10,792 bases of DNA, from contig JAGRHW010000102.1 of the NCBI GenBank assembly GCA_020444765.1, positions 1 to 10,792 on the forward strand, in the 5' to 3' direction. The notes under the pieces were generated by a model. The model saw only the letters and a list, made by a program, of their open reading frames with translations, ran no database searches and was not told where the DNA came from. Origin of the DNA: Gammaproteobacteria bacterium. Its GTDB lineage: Bacteria > Pseudomonadota > Gammaproteobacteria > Granulosicoccales > Granulosicoccaceae. Shown here piece after piece: positions 1 through 6,797 of this stretch; position 1 is the first letter of the stretch; each line of letters begins with the position of its first letter. The position numbers and the translations under genes are program-made.

Positions 1-439
1 CGCGAAACTCAAGCGTTGCCTGGTCAAAACAACCGGCCACTGCGCTGGAGCCGTCCAGGGTCGATTGAAACCGCGTGCCTTCCTAGTCGCCGAATGCGAT
101 CAGCTCTATGGCAAAAGGCAGCTCGACCTCCCGCAATTCATAAAGGACGGCCAGCGGCAGCAATATACCCAGTATGCCGTCGTAGGCGCCGCCCTGGCTG
201 ACGGTGTCCTGATGTGAGCCGAAATACAGGGTCTGTTCCGATTGTTTCGACGGTTTGCGGCCGACCAGGTTGCCGGCGTGGTCCAGCTCGACCGTCAGAC
301 CGCAGCTCTGCATGAGTTCGTTTAGCCAGTCCAGCAAGCGACGGTGTTCATCGGTCAGAAAATAGCGGCTGACGCCGGGGCCGGGCAGGGAAAAGGTTGC
401 GGCTGTTTCCAGCCATTCCGCCAGAGGCGCTTCATTCAT
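1..439 (-). pseudogene. M20-family amidohydrolase (N-carbamoyl-amino-acid / allantoate type), 5' part, interrupted by in-frame TAG
   Basis: Members of this family are cytosolic dimetal hydrolases that cleave N-carbamoyl amino acids, allantoate or related ureides and amides. The start ATG (439-437) overlaps the upstream DUF1028 stop as ATGA; an in-frame ATG five codons earlier (454) is possible but has no better ribosome site. Visible from the 439 start: GSHQDTV (residues 74-80, metal ligand H76 and D78), YDG (86-88, bridging metal ligand D87) and IELIAFGD (111-118). The next codon, 85-83, is TAG. The same frame then continues without a break as EGTRFQSTLDGSSAVAGCF to the window edge, matching the usual FGDEEG-RF continuation. 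The TAG therefore sits exactly where the general-base Glu should be, one base from GAG. Only the first third or so of a roughly 400-residue family is inside the window. As written, the product is a 118-residue inactive fragment. Alternatives are a sequencing error or a recent nonsense mutation. The M20 assignment is strong; the substrate is not known. Confidence 0.85.
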
Positions 440-1110
440 GATTGCGGCCCACATTTCGAATAGTTGGTCCGGGTCGGTACACCGTCATAAAACTCCTTGA
501 ACGGCGGGCTGTGAAAATGCCGGTAAACGGTCTCCAGCCTGGCGAGCGCCTGGCCCGGTTCGTAGTCGACGCGCAAATCCACCGGCGGCCGGTCGGTAAA
601 ATCGACTTTGATCGATGCGGAGATCAGCCCCCGCACATCGCCGCCGGATTTTTCGCCCGCCTGCAGCGCCTTGAACAGGCGCCAGGCCATCGGTTGGTCG
701 GGGTAGGTTAAAAAGCTCCGGATCAGCGCGTCAGCAATACCGTGGCTGGCGAGAAAGTTACCGCCGGCCACCACGCCGGGAGCGGTGGAAAATTCTTTCA
801 GGCCTGTGTTTTCCGAGCCGGTCCAGCCGGCGCCGTGGCCGTTGCGGTCGATCACCAGGCATTGGCGGAATTCGCGGCCTTGGTCTTCGCCAACGATTTT
901 TTCCAGTACCGACTCCGCGTTTTCGCCCGTCGCAAGCAGCGCCAGACCGCGCTCGCCGTACAGCCAGTTGGTATAGGCGCCCTGAGTGACAATCGCCCCG
1001 ACGCCAGCGCGGACGTGCGGTACGTAGGCGCCCACCGCTACGCCACCGGTGGCTGTCGCGGCACCGGCGGTGCCTGTGGTTTCATCGTAGGCGATGATGG
1101 AGAAGGTCAT
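436..1110 (-). CDS. DUF1028 family protein (predicted Ntn-hydrolase fold)
   Basis: This 224-residue protein matches DUF1028 along its whole length. The N-terminus MTFSIIAYDETTGTAG corresponds to the family's MTFSIVARDPETGELG pattern. It is followed by VGAYVPHVRAGVGAIVTQ (26-43), YGERGLALL (51-59), AGGNFLA (115-121), GGDVRG (156-161) and DLRVDYEP (178-185), all family positions. Family knowledge: the fold resembles N-terminal nucleophile hydrolases and biochemical function is poorly defined. Inference: Met removal would expose Thr2 as a possible nucleophile. There is no signal peptide, so it is probably cytoplasmic. It is the first gene of a minus-strand pair; its TGA overlaps the M20 hydrolase ATG, indicating translational coupling and a joint role on one substrate. 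It reads divergently from the ABC importer, so it probably shares regulation. The start ATG at 1110-1108 is chosen because it gives the conserved MTFSI terminus; the upstream region has no strong Shine-Dalgarno. Confidence 0.85.
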   Translation of the reverse strand: MTFSIIAYDETTGTAGAATATGGVAVGAYVPHVRAGVGAIVTQGAYTNWLYGERGLALLATGENAESVLEKIVGEDQGREFRQCLVIDRNGHGAGWTGSENTGLKEFSTAPGVVAGGNFLASHGIADALIRSFLTYPDQPMAWRLFKALQAGEKSGGDVRGLISASIKVDFTDRPPVDLRVDYEPGQALARLETVYRHFHSPPFKEFYDGVPTRTNYSKCGPQS

Positions 1111-1305
1111 GGATCGAGCCTGTTTATTGGAGTTTTTTCAGAATTTATCATAATAAATTTCTTGCACAAATTAATTTATTATGGTTATTTTGTCAGCGGC
1201 CTCGTTCAAAAAGATTTAAAACTGGTTTGCACCTGGCCCGGGATTTTTTGCCGGGTGCCACGGGTTGCATTTCAAGCTGACTTTATACCCGGTAGGGAGG
1301 TATCC
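1111..1305. promoter_or_regulatory. Divergent control region between DUF1028 and the ABC importer
   Basis: This 195-nt gap separates two divergent transcription units. Positions 1121-1220 are much more AT-rich than the flanking genes. They hold nested inverted repeats at 1142-1183 (separate entry). A weak plus-strand promoter is possible: TTGTCA at 1190-1195 is a good -35, but the best -10 (TTTAAA, 1215-1220) has a long 19-nt spacing. A minus-strand promoter could use the AT-rich arms. A possible 5' UTR hairpin lies at 1229-1258: GCACCTGGC pairs with GCCGGGTGC (one G-U) around a 12-nt loop containing six T. A strong ribosome site AGGGAGG (1294-1300) precedes the binding-protein ATG by 5 nt. 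Promoter positions are inference; the repeats are directly visible. Confidence 0.5.
1142..1183. promoter_or_regulatory. Nested AT-rich inverted repeats, candidate operator for the GntR/FCD regulator
   Basis: AATTTAT (1142-1148) and ATAAATT (1153-1159) form a perfect 7-bp inverted repeat with a 4-nt spacer. CATAATAAATT (1149-1159) and AATTTATTATG (1173-1183) form a perfect 11-bp inverted repeat around 13 nt that include TTGCACAA. Three half-sites of the same core therefore occur within 42 bp, midway between two divergent operons. This is a typical place for the operator of a locally encoded GntR repressor, and such a gene (6798-7520) closes the plus-strand operon. The repeats are observed; the binding partner is inferred. 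Confidence 0.4.
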
Positions 1306-2871
1306 ATGAAAAATTTCCTGAAACGGTTCCCGGTTCTGACCGTGATCCTGGCTTCATTGTGCACGACCACAGGCGTTTTCGCGCAAACGCCGCCCGGCGT
1401 GTTGATCGTCGGGCAAATCGCCGAACCGAAGTCGCTCGACCCGCATGCGGTCACCGCCGTCAACGATTTTCGCATTCTGATGAATATCTATGACGGGCTT
1501 GTTCAATACAAGAGCGGCACGCTTGAAGTGGAGCCCGCACTGGCTACCGACTGGACCATCAGTGACGACGGCACGGTCTACACGTTTAATCTGCGTGAAG
1601 GCGTGAAGTTTCACGATGGTACCGATCTTAGCGCCAAGGCGGTCAAGTTCAATTTCGACCGGATGCTGGTCGACACCCATCCTTTCCACGACACCGGCCC
1701 GTTTCCGCTGTCGTTTTTCTTCAGTTCAATCAAGGAAGTCAAGGCGCTGGACACGCTCAAGGTGGAATTTACTCTCAACGAACCGTTTGCGCCGTTTCTG
1801 TCCAATCTGGCATACCCGACCGGTCTGATCGTATCGCCTGCGGCGGTGGAAAAACACGGCAAGGAATTCGGTCGTAATCCGTCGGGCAGCGGTCCGTTTA
1901 AATTCGCCGAGTGGGAGAGTAATGCAAAAGTGGTGGTGGAGAAAAATGCCGACTACTGGGGCGATCCGGCCAAACTAGATGCAGTCGTGTTCCGGCCGAT
2001 TACCGATGCCAACACGCGAGTCGCCGAAATGCTGTCAGGCGGTATCGACATGATGGTCGAAGTGCCGCCGGATAACCTGGCGGATCTGGCCGGCGACAGT
2101 GGCTTCACGATTCATGAACAGGCAGGGCCGCACTTGTGGTTTTTGATTTTGAACGCCAAGGAAGGCCCTTTTGCCGACAAGCGCATGCGCCAGGCAGTCA
2201 ATTACGCCATCAACAAGGAAGCCCTGGTCAAGGACATTCTGCAAGGCACCGCGGTGGTTGCCGACGGGCCGACGCCGCCGGCATTTGCCTGGGCGCATAA
2301 TGATGAGCTGACGCCTTATCCCTACGACCCCGACAAGGCCCGTGCCTTGATCAAGGAAGCCGGCAAGGAAGGCGCGGAGTTGACTTTTTATGTCACCGAG
2401 GGTGGTTCGGGCATGCTCGACCCGATCGCCATGGGAACGGCAATTCAGGCGGATCTGGTTAATGTCGGACTCAAGGTCAATATCGAAACCTATGAGTGGA
2501 ATACCTTCCTCGGCAAGGTCAATCCGGGACTGGAAGGCAAGGCGGATATGGCCGAAATGGCCTGGATGACGAACGATCCGGACACCCTGCCGTTCCTGGC
2601 TTTGCGCACCGATGCCTGGCCGGATAAAGGCGGTTTCAACTCGGGTTATTACAGCAATTCGACCGTGGACGAGCTGCTGGAAAAGGCCCGTCAGTCGACC
2701 GATCAGGCCGAGCGCGCGGCGCTGTACAAGGAAATGCAAACCGTCGTTTACGACGATGCGCCCTGGGCGTTTATCGCCAACTGGAAGCAAAATGCGGTGA
2801 CGTCCAGCGCGGTCAAGGACTTTACCCTGGAGCCGTCCTTTCTTTTGCTGCTGAAAAACGTCAGCAAATAG
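1306..2871 (+). CDS. Periplasmic substrate-binding protein of a peptide/nickel-type ABC importer (SBP_bac_5)
   Basis: This 521-residue protein captures the solute in the periplasm and delivers it to the permeases encoded downstream. A Sec signal peptide is clear: basic MKNFLKRF, a hydrophobic core VLTVILASL, and a probable cleavage after VFA at residue 26 (before QTPP). No lipobox cysteine is seen, so it is probably soluble. Family-5 signatures follow: EPKSLDPH (40-47), LREGVKFHDGTDLSAKAVKF (97-116) and NPSGSGPFKFAEW (191-203). The length fits DppA/OppA-type receptors (about 500-540). The start at 1306 is fixed by the signal peptide and by AGGGAGG 5 nt upstream. The reading frame stays open upstream to position 742, but that stretch is antisense to DUF1028 and lacks protein-like character. 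The stop is TAG. A strong hairpin follows before the permease gene. The ligand cannot be deduced; the adjacent amidohydrolase suggests a peptide, N-acyl/carbamoyl amino acid or similar amide. Confidence 0.93.
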   Translation: MKNFLKRFPVLTVILASLCTTTGVFAQTPPGVLIVGQIAEPKSLDPHAVTAVNDFRILMNIYDGLVQYKSGTLEVEPALATDWTISDDGTVYTFNLREGVKFHDGTDLSAKAVKFNFDRMLVDTHPFHDTGPFPLSFFFSSIKEVKALDTLKVEFTLNEPFAPFLSNLAYPTGLIVSPAAVEKHGKEFGRNPSGSGPFKFAEWESNAKVVVEKNADYWGDPAKLDAVVFRPITDANTRVAEMLSGGIDMMVEVPPDNLADLAGDSGFTIHEQAGPHLWFLILNAKEGPFADKRMRQAVNYAINKEALVKDILQGTAVVADGPTPPAFAWAHNDELTPYPYDPDKARALIKEAGKEGAELTFYVTEGGSGMLDPIAMGTAIQADLVNVGLKVNIETYEWNTFLGKVNPGLEGKADMAEMAWMTNDPDTLPFLALRTDAWPDKGGFNSGYYSNSTVDELLEKARQSTDQAERAALYKEMQTVVYDDAPWAFIANWKQNAVTSSAVKDFTLEPSFLLLLKNVSK

Positions 2872-2878
2872 GTAAAGC

Positions 2879-2910
2879 CGGAGAGGCGCTGCCTTGGCGG
2901 CGTCTCTTCG
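2879..2910 (+). repeat. Intercistronic stem-loop between binding-protein and permease genes
   Basis: Positions 2879-2893 pair with 2896-2910 over 15 bp (12 Watson-Crick and 3 G-U pairs) around a two-base TT turn, which in RNA would open slightly. It starts 8 nt after the binding-protein stop and ends 13 nt before the permease ATG. No U-run follows, so it is not a standard intrinsic terminator. In importers of this kind, such a structure can protect the 3' end of the abundant binding-protein message or reduce permease expression. That role is inferred; the pairing is visible. Confidence 0.6.
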
Positions 2911-2923
2911 ACTGTTCTGACGC

Positions 2924-3892
2924 ATGAGTCGGCAAAATCCAAATATCTGGCGCTATATCGGCTACCGTCTGATCGCCGCAGTACCGGTGATCATCGGACT
3001 GACCATTATCGTCTTTTTGATCATGGCGCTGATTCCGGGCGATCCCGCACTGGCGATCCTCGGCAGTTATGCAACGCCGGAAAATGTCGCCAGGCTCAAC
3101 GCACAACTGGGGCTGGACAAACCGCTCTGGCAGCAATACCTGACCTGGGTCGGCAATATGCTGCAAGGTGATTTCGGCCGCTCCTACAGTCTTAACCGTC
3201 CGGTGCTGGACGAAGTGCTCGAACGCTTTTCGGCGACTCTGATTCTGGCCGGTACCGCGCTTGTGCTTTGCTCGATCTTCGGTCTGCTGGCGGGCGTTAT
3301 TTCGGCAGTCAGGCAATACGGCTGGGCCGACAAGCTGATCACGCTGGTGGTGCTGGTCGGTATTTCCACGCCGGCTTTCTGGCTGGGATTGTTGCTGATT
3401 CTGCTGTTCAGCGTGCAGCTTCGCTGGTTGCCGGTCAGCGGTATGTACGCGATTTACGGCGGTGGAGACCTTCCCGATCTGTTGACTCACCTGATTCTGC
3501 CTGCCTCCACGCTTGCATTTGTCGCGACTGGCGTTATCGCGCGTCTGACCCGTGCCTCGATGCTGGAAGTGCTGCGCCAGGACTATATACGCACCGCGCG
3601 CGCCAAGGGTGTGGGCGAGCGGCAGGTGGTGATCAAGCACGCCTTCAAGGCGGCCCTGGTCAGCGTGGTGCCGGTGATCGGTATTCAGGCCGGGTTTGTG
3701 ATCGGCGGCGCGGTTTATGTGGAGACGGTTTTCCAGTGGCCCGGTATCGGCCGCATGCTGGTTACCGCAATCGCAACCCGCGATATTCTGCTGGTGCAGG
3801 GCGGGGTGCTGCTGGTGGCCACCAGTTACGTGCTGTTCAATCTGCTGGCCGACGTCATCCAGAACCTCGTTGACCCGAGGATCGCCTCCTGA
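2924..3892 (+). CDS. DppB-like ABC importer permease
   Basis: This 322-residue inner-membrane permease forms half of the translocation channel. The N-terminus has the hallmark of this subfamily: RLIAAVPVIIGLTIIVFLIMALIPGDPA, a first membrane helix (about 15-37) followed by the PGDPA turn (38-42). The extracytoplasmic part then reads LGLDKPLWQQYLTWVGNMLQGDFGRS (62-87). Further hydrophobic segments lie near 105-128, 136-162, 190-206, 246-268 and 287-310. The EAA coupling loop that docks onto the ATPases is at about 220-244 (DYIRTARAKGVGERQVVIKH). Length and layout match DppB/OppB/GsiC. The ATG start lies 52 nt after the binding-protein stop and just downstream of a stable hairpin. No good Shine-Dalgarno is visible, so expression may be low compared with the binding protein. 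The TGA stop overlaps the proposed start of the next gene. Confidence 0.92.
   Translation: MSRQNPNIWRYIGYRLIAAVPVIIGLTIIVFLIMALIPGDPALAILGSYATPENVARLNAQLGLDKPLWQQYLTWVGNMLQGDFGRSYSLNRPVLDEVLERFSATLILAGTALVLCSIFGLLAGVISAVRQYGWADKLITLVVLVGISTPAFWLGLLLILLFSVQLRWLPVSGMYAIYGGGDLPDLLTHLILPASTLAFVATGVIARLTRASMLEVLRQDYIRTARAKGVGERQVVIKHAFKAALVSVVPVIGIQAGFVIGGAVYVETVFQWPGIGRMLVTAIATRDILLVQGGVLLVATSYVLFNLLADVIQNLVDPRIAS
3877..3891 (+). promoter_or_regulatory. Ribosome site and proposed non-ATG (CTG) start of the permease-ATPase fusion
   Basis: In the fusion frame a TGA stands at 3871-3873, and no ATG or GTG occurs between it and the conserved coding region. The only usual bacterial start is TTG at 3946, which has no Shine-Dalgarno and leaves just five residues before the first membrane helix. 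CTG at 3889 overlaps the upstream TGA as CTGA, lies 8 nt after GAGG (3877-3880), and would add 19 residues (SAAGKKSAGGQRITSFG and neighbours) typical of the polar N-terminus of DppC proteins. I favour CTG with coupled reinitiation, but TTG 3946 cannot be excluded. Confidence 0.4.
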
Positions 3893-5799
3893 GCGCGGCG
3901 GGCAAAAAATCGGCCGGCGGTCAGCGCATCACGTCGTTTGGCCTGTTGTGGCGCAATCGTCTCGCCGCCTTCGGTCTGGTGGTGTTCGCGATCATCGTCA
4001 TACTCGCTGTGCTGGCGCCAATACTGCCCTTGCCGGACCCGGACGCAACCAATCTCGCCGAACGCCTGAAACGCCCTCTGCAGGAGGGGCACTGGCTGGG
4101 CACGGATCATCTTGGCCGGGATATTCTGTCGCGGCTGCTCTGGGGCACCCGGGTCAGTCTGGCGGTCGGCATTGCGGCGAGTCTGGTGGCTGCCGTGTTC
4201 GGTTCCTCGATCGGTATTCTCTCCGGCTATTTCGGTGGCCGTACGGACAACCTGATGATGCGTGGCATCGACATGCTGATGGCCTTTCCCTATATATTGC
4301 TGGCGCTGGCAATTGTTGCGGTGTTGGGGCCGGGCTTGATGAATGCCTTGTACGCTATCGCCATTGTCAATATTCCGTTTTTCGCACGTAATGTCCGGGG
4401 TATTACACTGACTTTCAGCCGCCGGGAATTTATCGACGCGGCGCGGCTTTCCGGTAAAAACAATCTGCGGATTCTGCTTTCCGAAGTGTTGCCGAACGTG
4501 CTGCCGGTCATTGTCATCACCTTGTCGACCACGGTCGGCTGGATGATTCTCGAAACCGCTGGCCTGTCTTTTCTCGGCCTCGGTGCTCAGCCGCCGCAGG
4601 CGGATCTCGGTTCCATGCTTGGCGAAGGGCGCAAGCTTATTATCACCGCGCCGCATGTGTCGACCATTCCCGGTGTGGTGATCTTTCTGATCGTCATGAG
4701 TATCAATCTGCTGGGCGACGGGATTCGTGACGCGCTGGATCCGAGACTCAAGGCCGGTGCACTGCAGCGACCGGCGGCGCGTACCGAAACGGATCTGCCA
4801 AAGACTACCGGGGAGCAGGCGGATTCATCGCATCTGATGGATATACGCGGGCTGCGCACCGAGTTCCATACCGGTAACAGAATTCTCAAGGCAGTCAGCG
4901 ATGTCGATCTGACACTGCAAGCCGGGGAATGCCTCGGACTGGTCGGCGAAAGCGGTTCGGGAAAATCGGTGACCGCTTTGTCGCTGATGGGGCTGGTTGC
5001 TTCGCCGCCGGGCAAGATCGTCGGCGGTTCGGTGCAGTTCGACGGCAATGACCTGCTGAGAGTCGGCGACGATGAATTGCGCAATCTGCGCGGTGGCCGG
5101 ATCGCCTATATTTTTCAGGACCCGCTGGCAACTCTGCATCCGCTGTACAGTATCGGCGATCAACTGGTCGAGGCGCTGCGTTGCCACCGGACGATCAGTT
5201 ATGCCACGGCCTGGGAAAAGGCCGTCAGCCTGCTGGAGCAGGTGCATATCCCTAATGCCTCGATGCGGGCGAAAGCCTATCCGTTTCAGTTGTCCGGCGG
5301 AATGCGACAACGTGTCGGGATTGCCATGGCGCTGGCCAATGAGCCGGATATCATCATCGCCGACGAGCCGACCACCGCGCTGGACGTGACCGTGCAGGCG
5401 GAGGTTCTGCATCTTCTCAATGAGTTGCGCCGGCAACGTCAGGCGGCGCTGCTTTTTATCACCCATGATTTTGGCGTGGTCGCCCAGCTCTGCGACCGGG
5501 TCGCTGTTATGTACGCGGGTCAGGTCGTCGAGCAGGGGCCGGTGCAGGATGTTTTGAATGCACCGAAACATCCGTATACGCAAAAACTCGTCGATTGCGT
5601 GCCGAGACTGGGTGATCCCGGCAAACGTCTGGTCGAAATCCCCGGCCTGCCGCCGGCAGTGGACAACTTGCCGGATGGCTGCGCGTTTGCCTCGCGTTGC
5701 CACCAGGTGAGTGATGAATGCTGCCGCGAACCAGTGGCCTACCGGCAGTTGACGCCTGAGATCGGCGTGCGTTGCATCAAGGCGGGGGACGCACTATGA
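3889..5799 (+). CDS. Fused DppC-like permease and DppD-like ATPase of the ABC importer
   Basis: One uninterrupted reading frame encodes two subunits that are usually separate. Residue numbers run from TTG 3946 (617 aa); the CTG start preferred here adds 19. Residues 1-270 are a DppC-type permease: first membrane helix 7-29, GTDHLGRDILSRLLWGTR (52-69) with the conserved HLGRD, EAA loop 161-184 (EFIDAARLSGKNN) and C-terminal LGDGIRDALDPRL. About 28 polar residues (270-297) link to the ATPase: Walker A GESGSGKS (334-341), Q-loop Q391, signature LSGGM (449-453), Walker B IIIADE (469-474), switch H507, then the oligo_HPY C-terminal region with cysteines C579, C585, C592/C593 and C610. All catalytic motifs are intact. 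Such permease/ATP-binding fusions are known but uncommon for Dpp/Opp systems. The TGA stop overlaps the next ATG as ATGA. An internal ATG at 4837 before MDIRGL could start a separate ATPase, but no ribosome site precedes it. Confidence 0.9.
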   Translation: MSAAGKKSAGGQRITSFGLLWRNRLAAFGLVVFAIIVILAVLAPILPLPDPDATNLAERLKRPLQEGHWLGTDHLGRDILSRLLWGTRVSLAVGIAASLVAAVFGSSIGILSGYFGGRTDNLMMRGIDMLMAFPYILLALAIVAVLGPGLMNALYAIAIVNIPFFARNVRGITLTFSRREFIDAARLSGKNNLRILLSEVLPNVLPVIVITLSTTVGWMILETAGLSFLGLGAQPPQADLGSMLGEGRKLIITAPHVSTIPGVVIFLIVMSINLLGDGIRDALDPRLKAGALQRPAARTETDLPKTTGEQADSSHLMDIRGLRTEFHTGNRILKAVSDVDLTLQAGECLGLVGESGSGKSVTALSLMGLVASPPGKIVGGSVQFDGNDLLRVGDDELRNLRGGRIAYIFQDPLATLHPLYSIGDQLVEALRCHRTISYATAWEKAVSLLEQVHIPNASMRAKAYPFQLSGGMRQRVGIAMALANEPDIIIADEPTTALDVTVQAEVLHLLNELRRQRQAALLFITHDFGVVAQLCDRVAVMYAGQVVEQGPVQDVLNAPKHPYTQKLVDCVPRLGDPGKRLVEIPGLPPAVDNLPDGCAFASRCHQVSDECCREPVAYRQLTPEIGVRCIKAGDAL

Positions 5800-6773
5800 G
5801 TGATCCGGGTTCCGCTTTGATGGAATTGCAATCGGTGGTCAAAAGTTTTGGCGGCGGCAAGAGCCTGTTCGGCAAGCCAAGACCGTCGGTACAGGCGGTG
5901 CGCGGTATCGATATCGTTGTCGAGCGTGGCGAGACGCTCGGCATCGTCGGCGAATCCGGTTGTGGCAAATCGACCCTGGCGCGGATGCTGGTCGGGCTCG
6001 ATATGCCAACTACGGGTACGATCAAATACAACGGTGAAGACATCCAGACCTTGGTGCGACAGGACCGTCGCGCGCTGGCGAAGAATATCCAGTATATCTT
6101 TCAGGACCCGATCAGCTCGCTCAATCCGCGCCACACCATTCGGGAGATTCTGCTGTCGCCGCTGAAATATCTGCGTGGTTTGTCAGCTGTCGAGCAGCAG
6201 AAGGAACTCGACAGGCTGATGGACGCGGTCAATCTGCGGCCGGAATTTCTGCACCGTTATCCGCATGAGTTTTCCGGCGGCCAGGCGCAGCGTATCGGCA
6301 TCGCCCGCGCGCTGGCGGCACGCCCGGATCTGCTGGTGCTGGATGAACCCGTTTCGGCACTGGATGTGTCGATCCAGGCTCAGGTGCTCAATCTGCTGGC
6401 GGATCTCAAGCATGAGTTCGATCTGACCTATGTGTTTATCAGCCACGATCTGGCCGTGGTGGAAAGCGTCAGCGACCGGGTGGCGGTGATGTACCTCGGC
6501 AAAATAGCCGAGCAGGGGGCGGTCGATGAACTCTTTGGCCGGCCGCGTCATCACTACACGCGCTTGCTGCTCGACAGCGTGCCGAGTATCGACCGGCCCT
6601 TGAGTGGCAAACCGGGCGATGCCTCGGTGCTGCCTGACCCGCTGAATCCGCCCGCCGGTTGCGCGTTTACCGAACGCTGCCCGGCGGCTACCGAAAAATG
6701 CAAAAGCGGGCAGCCGGCCCTGTTACCGGCCGATGCCCGACACCGTTCGGCCTGTTATCATCCGTTGATTTAG
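5796..6773 (+). CDS. DppF-like ABC importer ATPase
   Basis: This 325-residue cytoplasmic ATPase is the second nucleotide-binding subunit, pairing with the ATPase half of the upstream fusion. Motifs in order: Walker A GESGCGKST (52-60), Q-loop FQDP (102-105), signature FSGGQ (159-163), Walker B LLVLDE (179-184), D-loop SALD (187-190), switch H217. The oligo_HPY C-terminal region has C289, C295, C302 and C320. Comparable cysteines in Opp ATPases have been reported to hold an iron-sulfur cluster; whether that applies here is inference. DppF/OppF proteins typically carry a longer segment before Walker A, like the FGGGKSLFGKPRPSVQAVRGI stretch here. The ATG at 5796 overlaps the previous TGA as ATGA and follows GGGGGA (5784-5789), so this start is preferred to TTG 5772, which is in frame but inside the upstream gene. 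The gene ends in TAG, 24 nt before the regulator gene. Confidence 0.93.
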   Translation: MSDPGSALMELQSVVKSFGGGKSLFGKPRPSVQAVRGIDIVVERGETLGIVGESGCGKSTLARMLVGLDMPTTGTIKYNGEDIQTLVRQDRRALAKNIQYIFQDPISSLNPRHTIREILLSPLKYLRGLSAVEQQKELDRLMDAVNLRPEFLHRYPHEFSGGQAQRIGIARALAARPDLLVLDEPVSALDVSIQAQVLNLLADLKHEFDLTYVFISHDLAVVESVSDRVAVMYLGKIAEQGAVDELFGRPRHHYTRLLLDSVPSIDRPLSGKPGDASVLPDPLNPPAGCAFTERCPAATEKCKSGQPALLPADARHRSACYHPLI

Positions 6774-6797
6774 CAGCGCTATAGAAAGGGGAAAACG

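Noticed and set aside
83..85. Amber codon reassigned to an amino acid such as pyrrolysine
   Set aside because: TAG ends three other genes here at sensible positions, and neither the M20 family nor this kind of organism is known for such recoding. A nonsense mutation or read error is simpler.
742..1305. N-terminal extension of the binding-protein frame by 188 codons
   Set aside because: The extra stretch is antisense to DUF1028 and the AT-rich promoter region, has no domain character, and would bury the obvious signal peptide and ribosome site at 1294-1306.
2035..5703. Long minus-strand open frames at 2035-2925, 2861-3640, 3826-4656 and 4825-5703
   Set aside because: They are antisense to well-supported importer genes, have low-complexity Arg/Gln/His-rich translations typical of GC-rich shadow frames, and lack ribosome sites or motifs.
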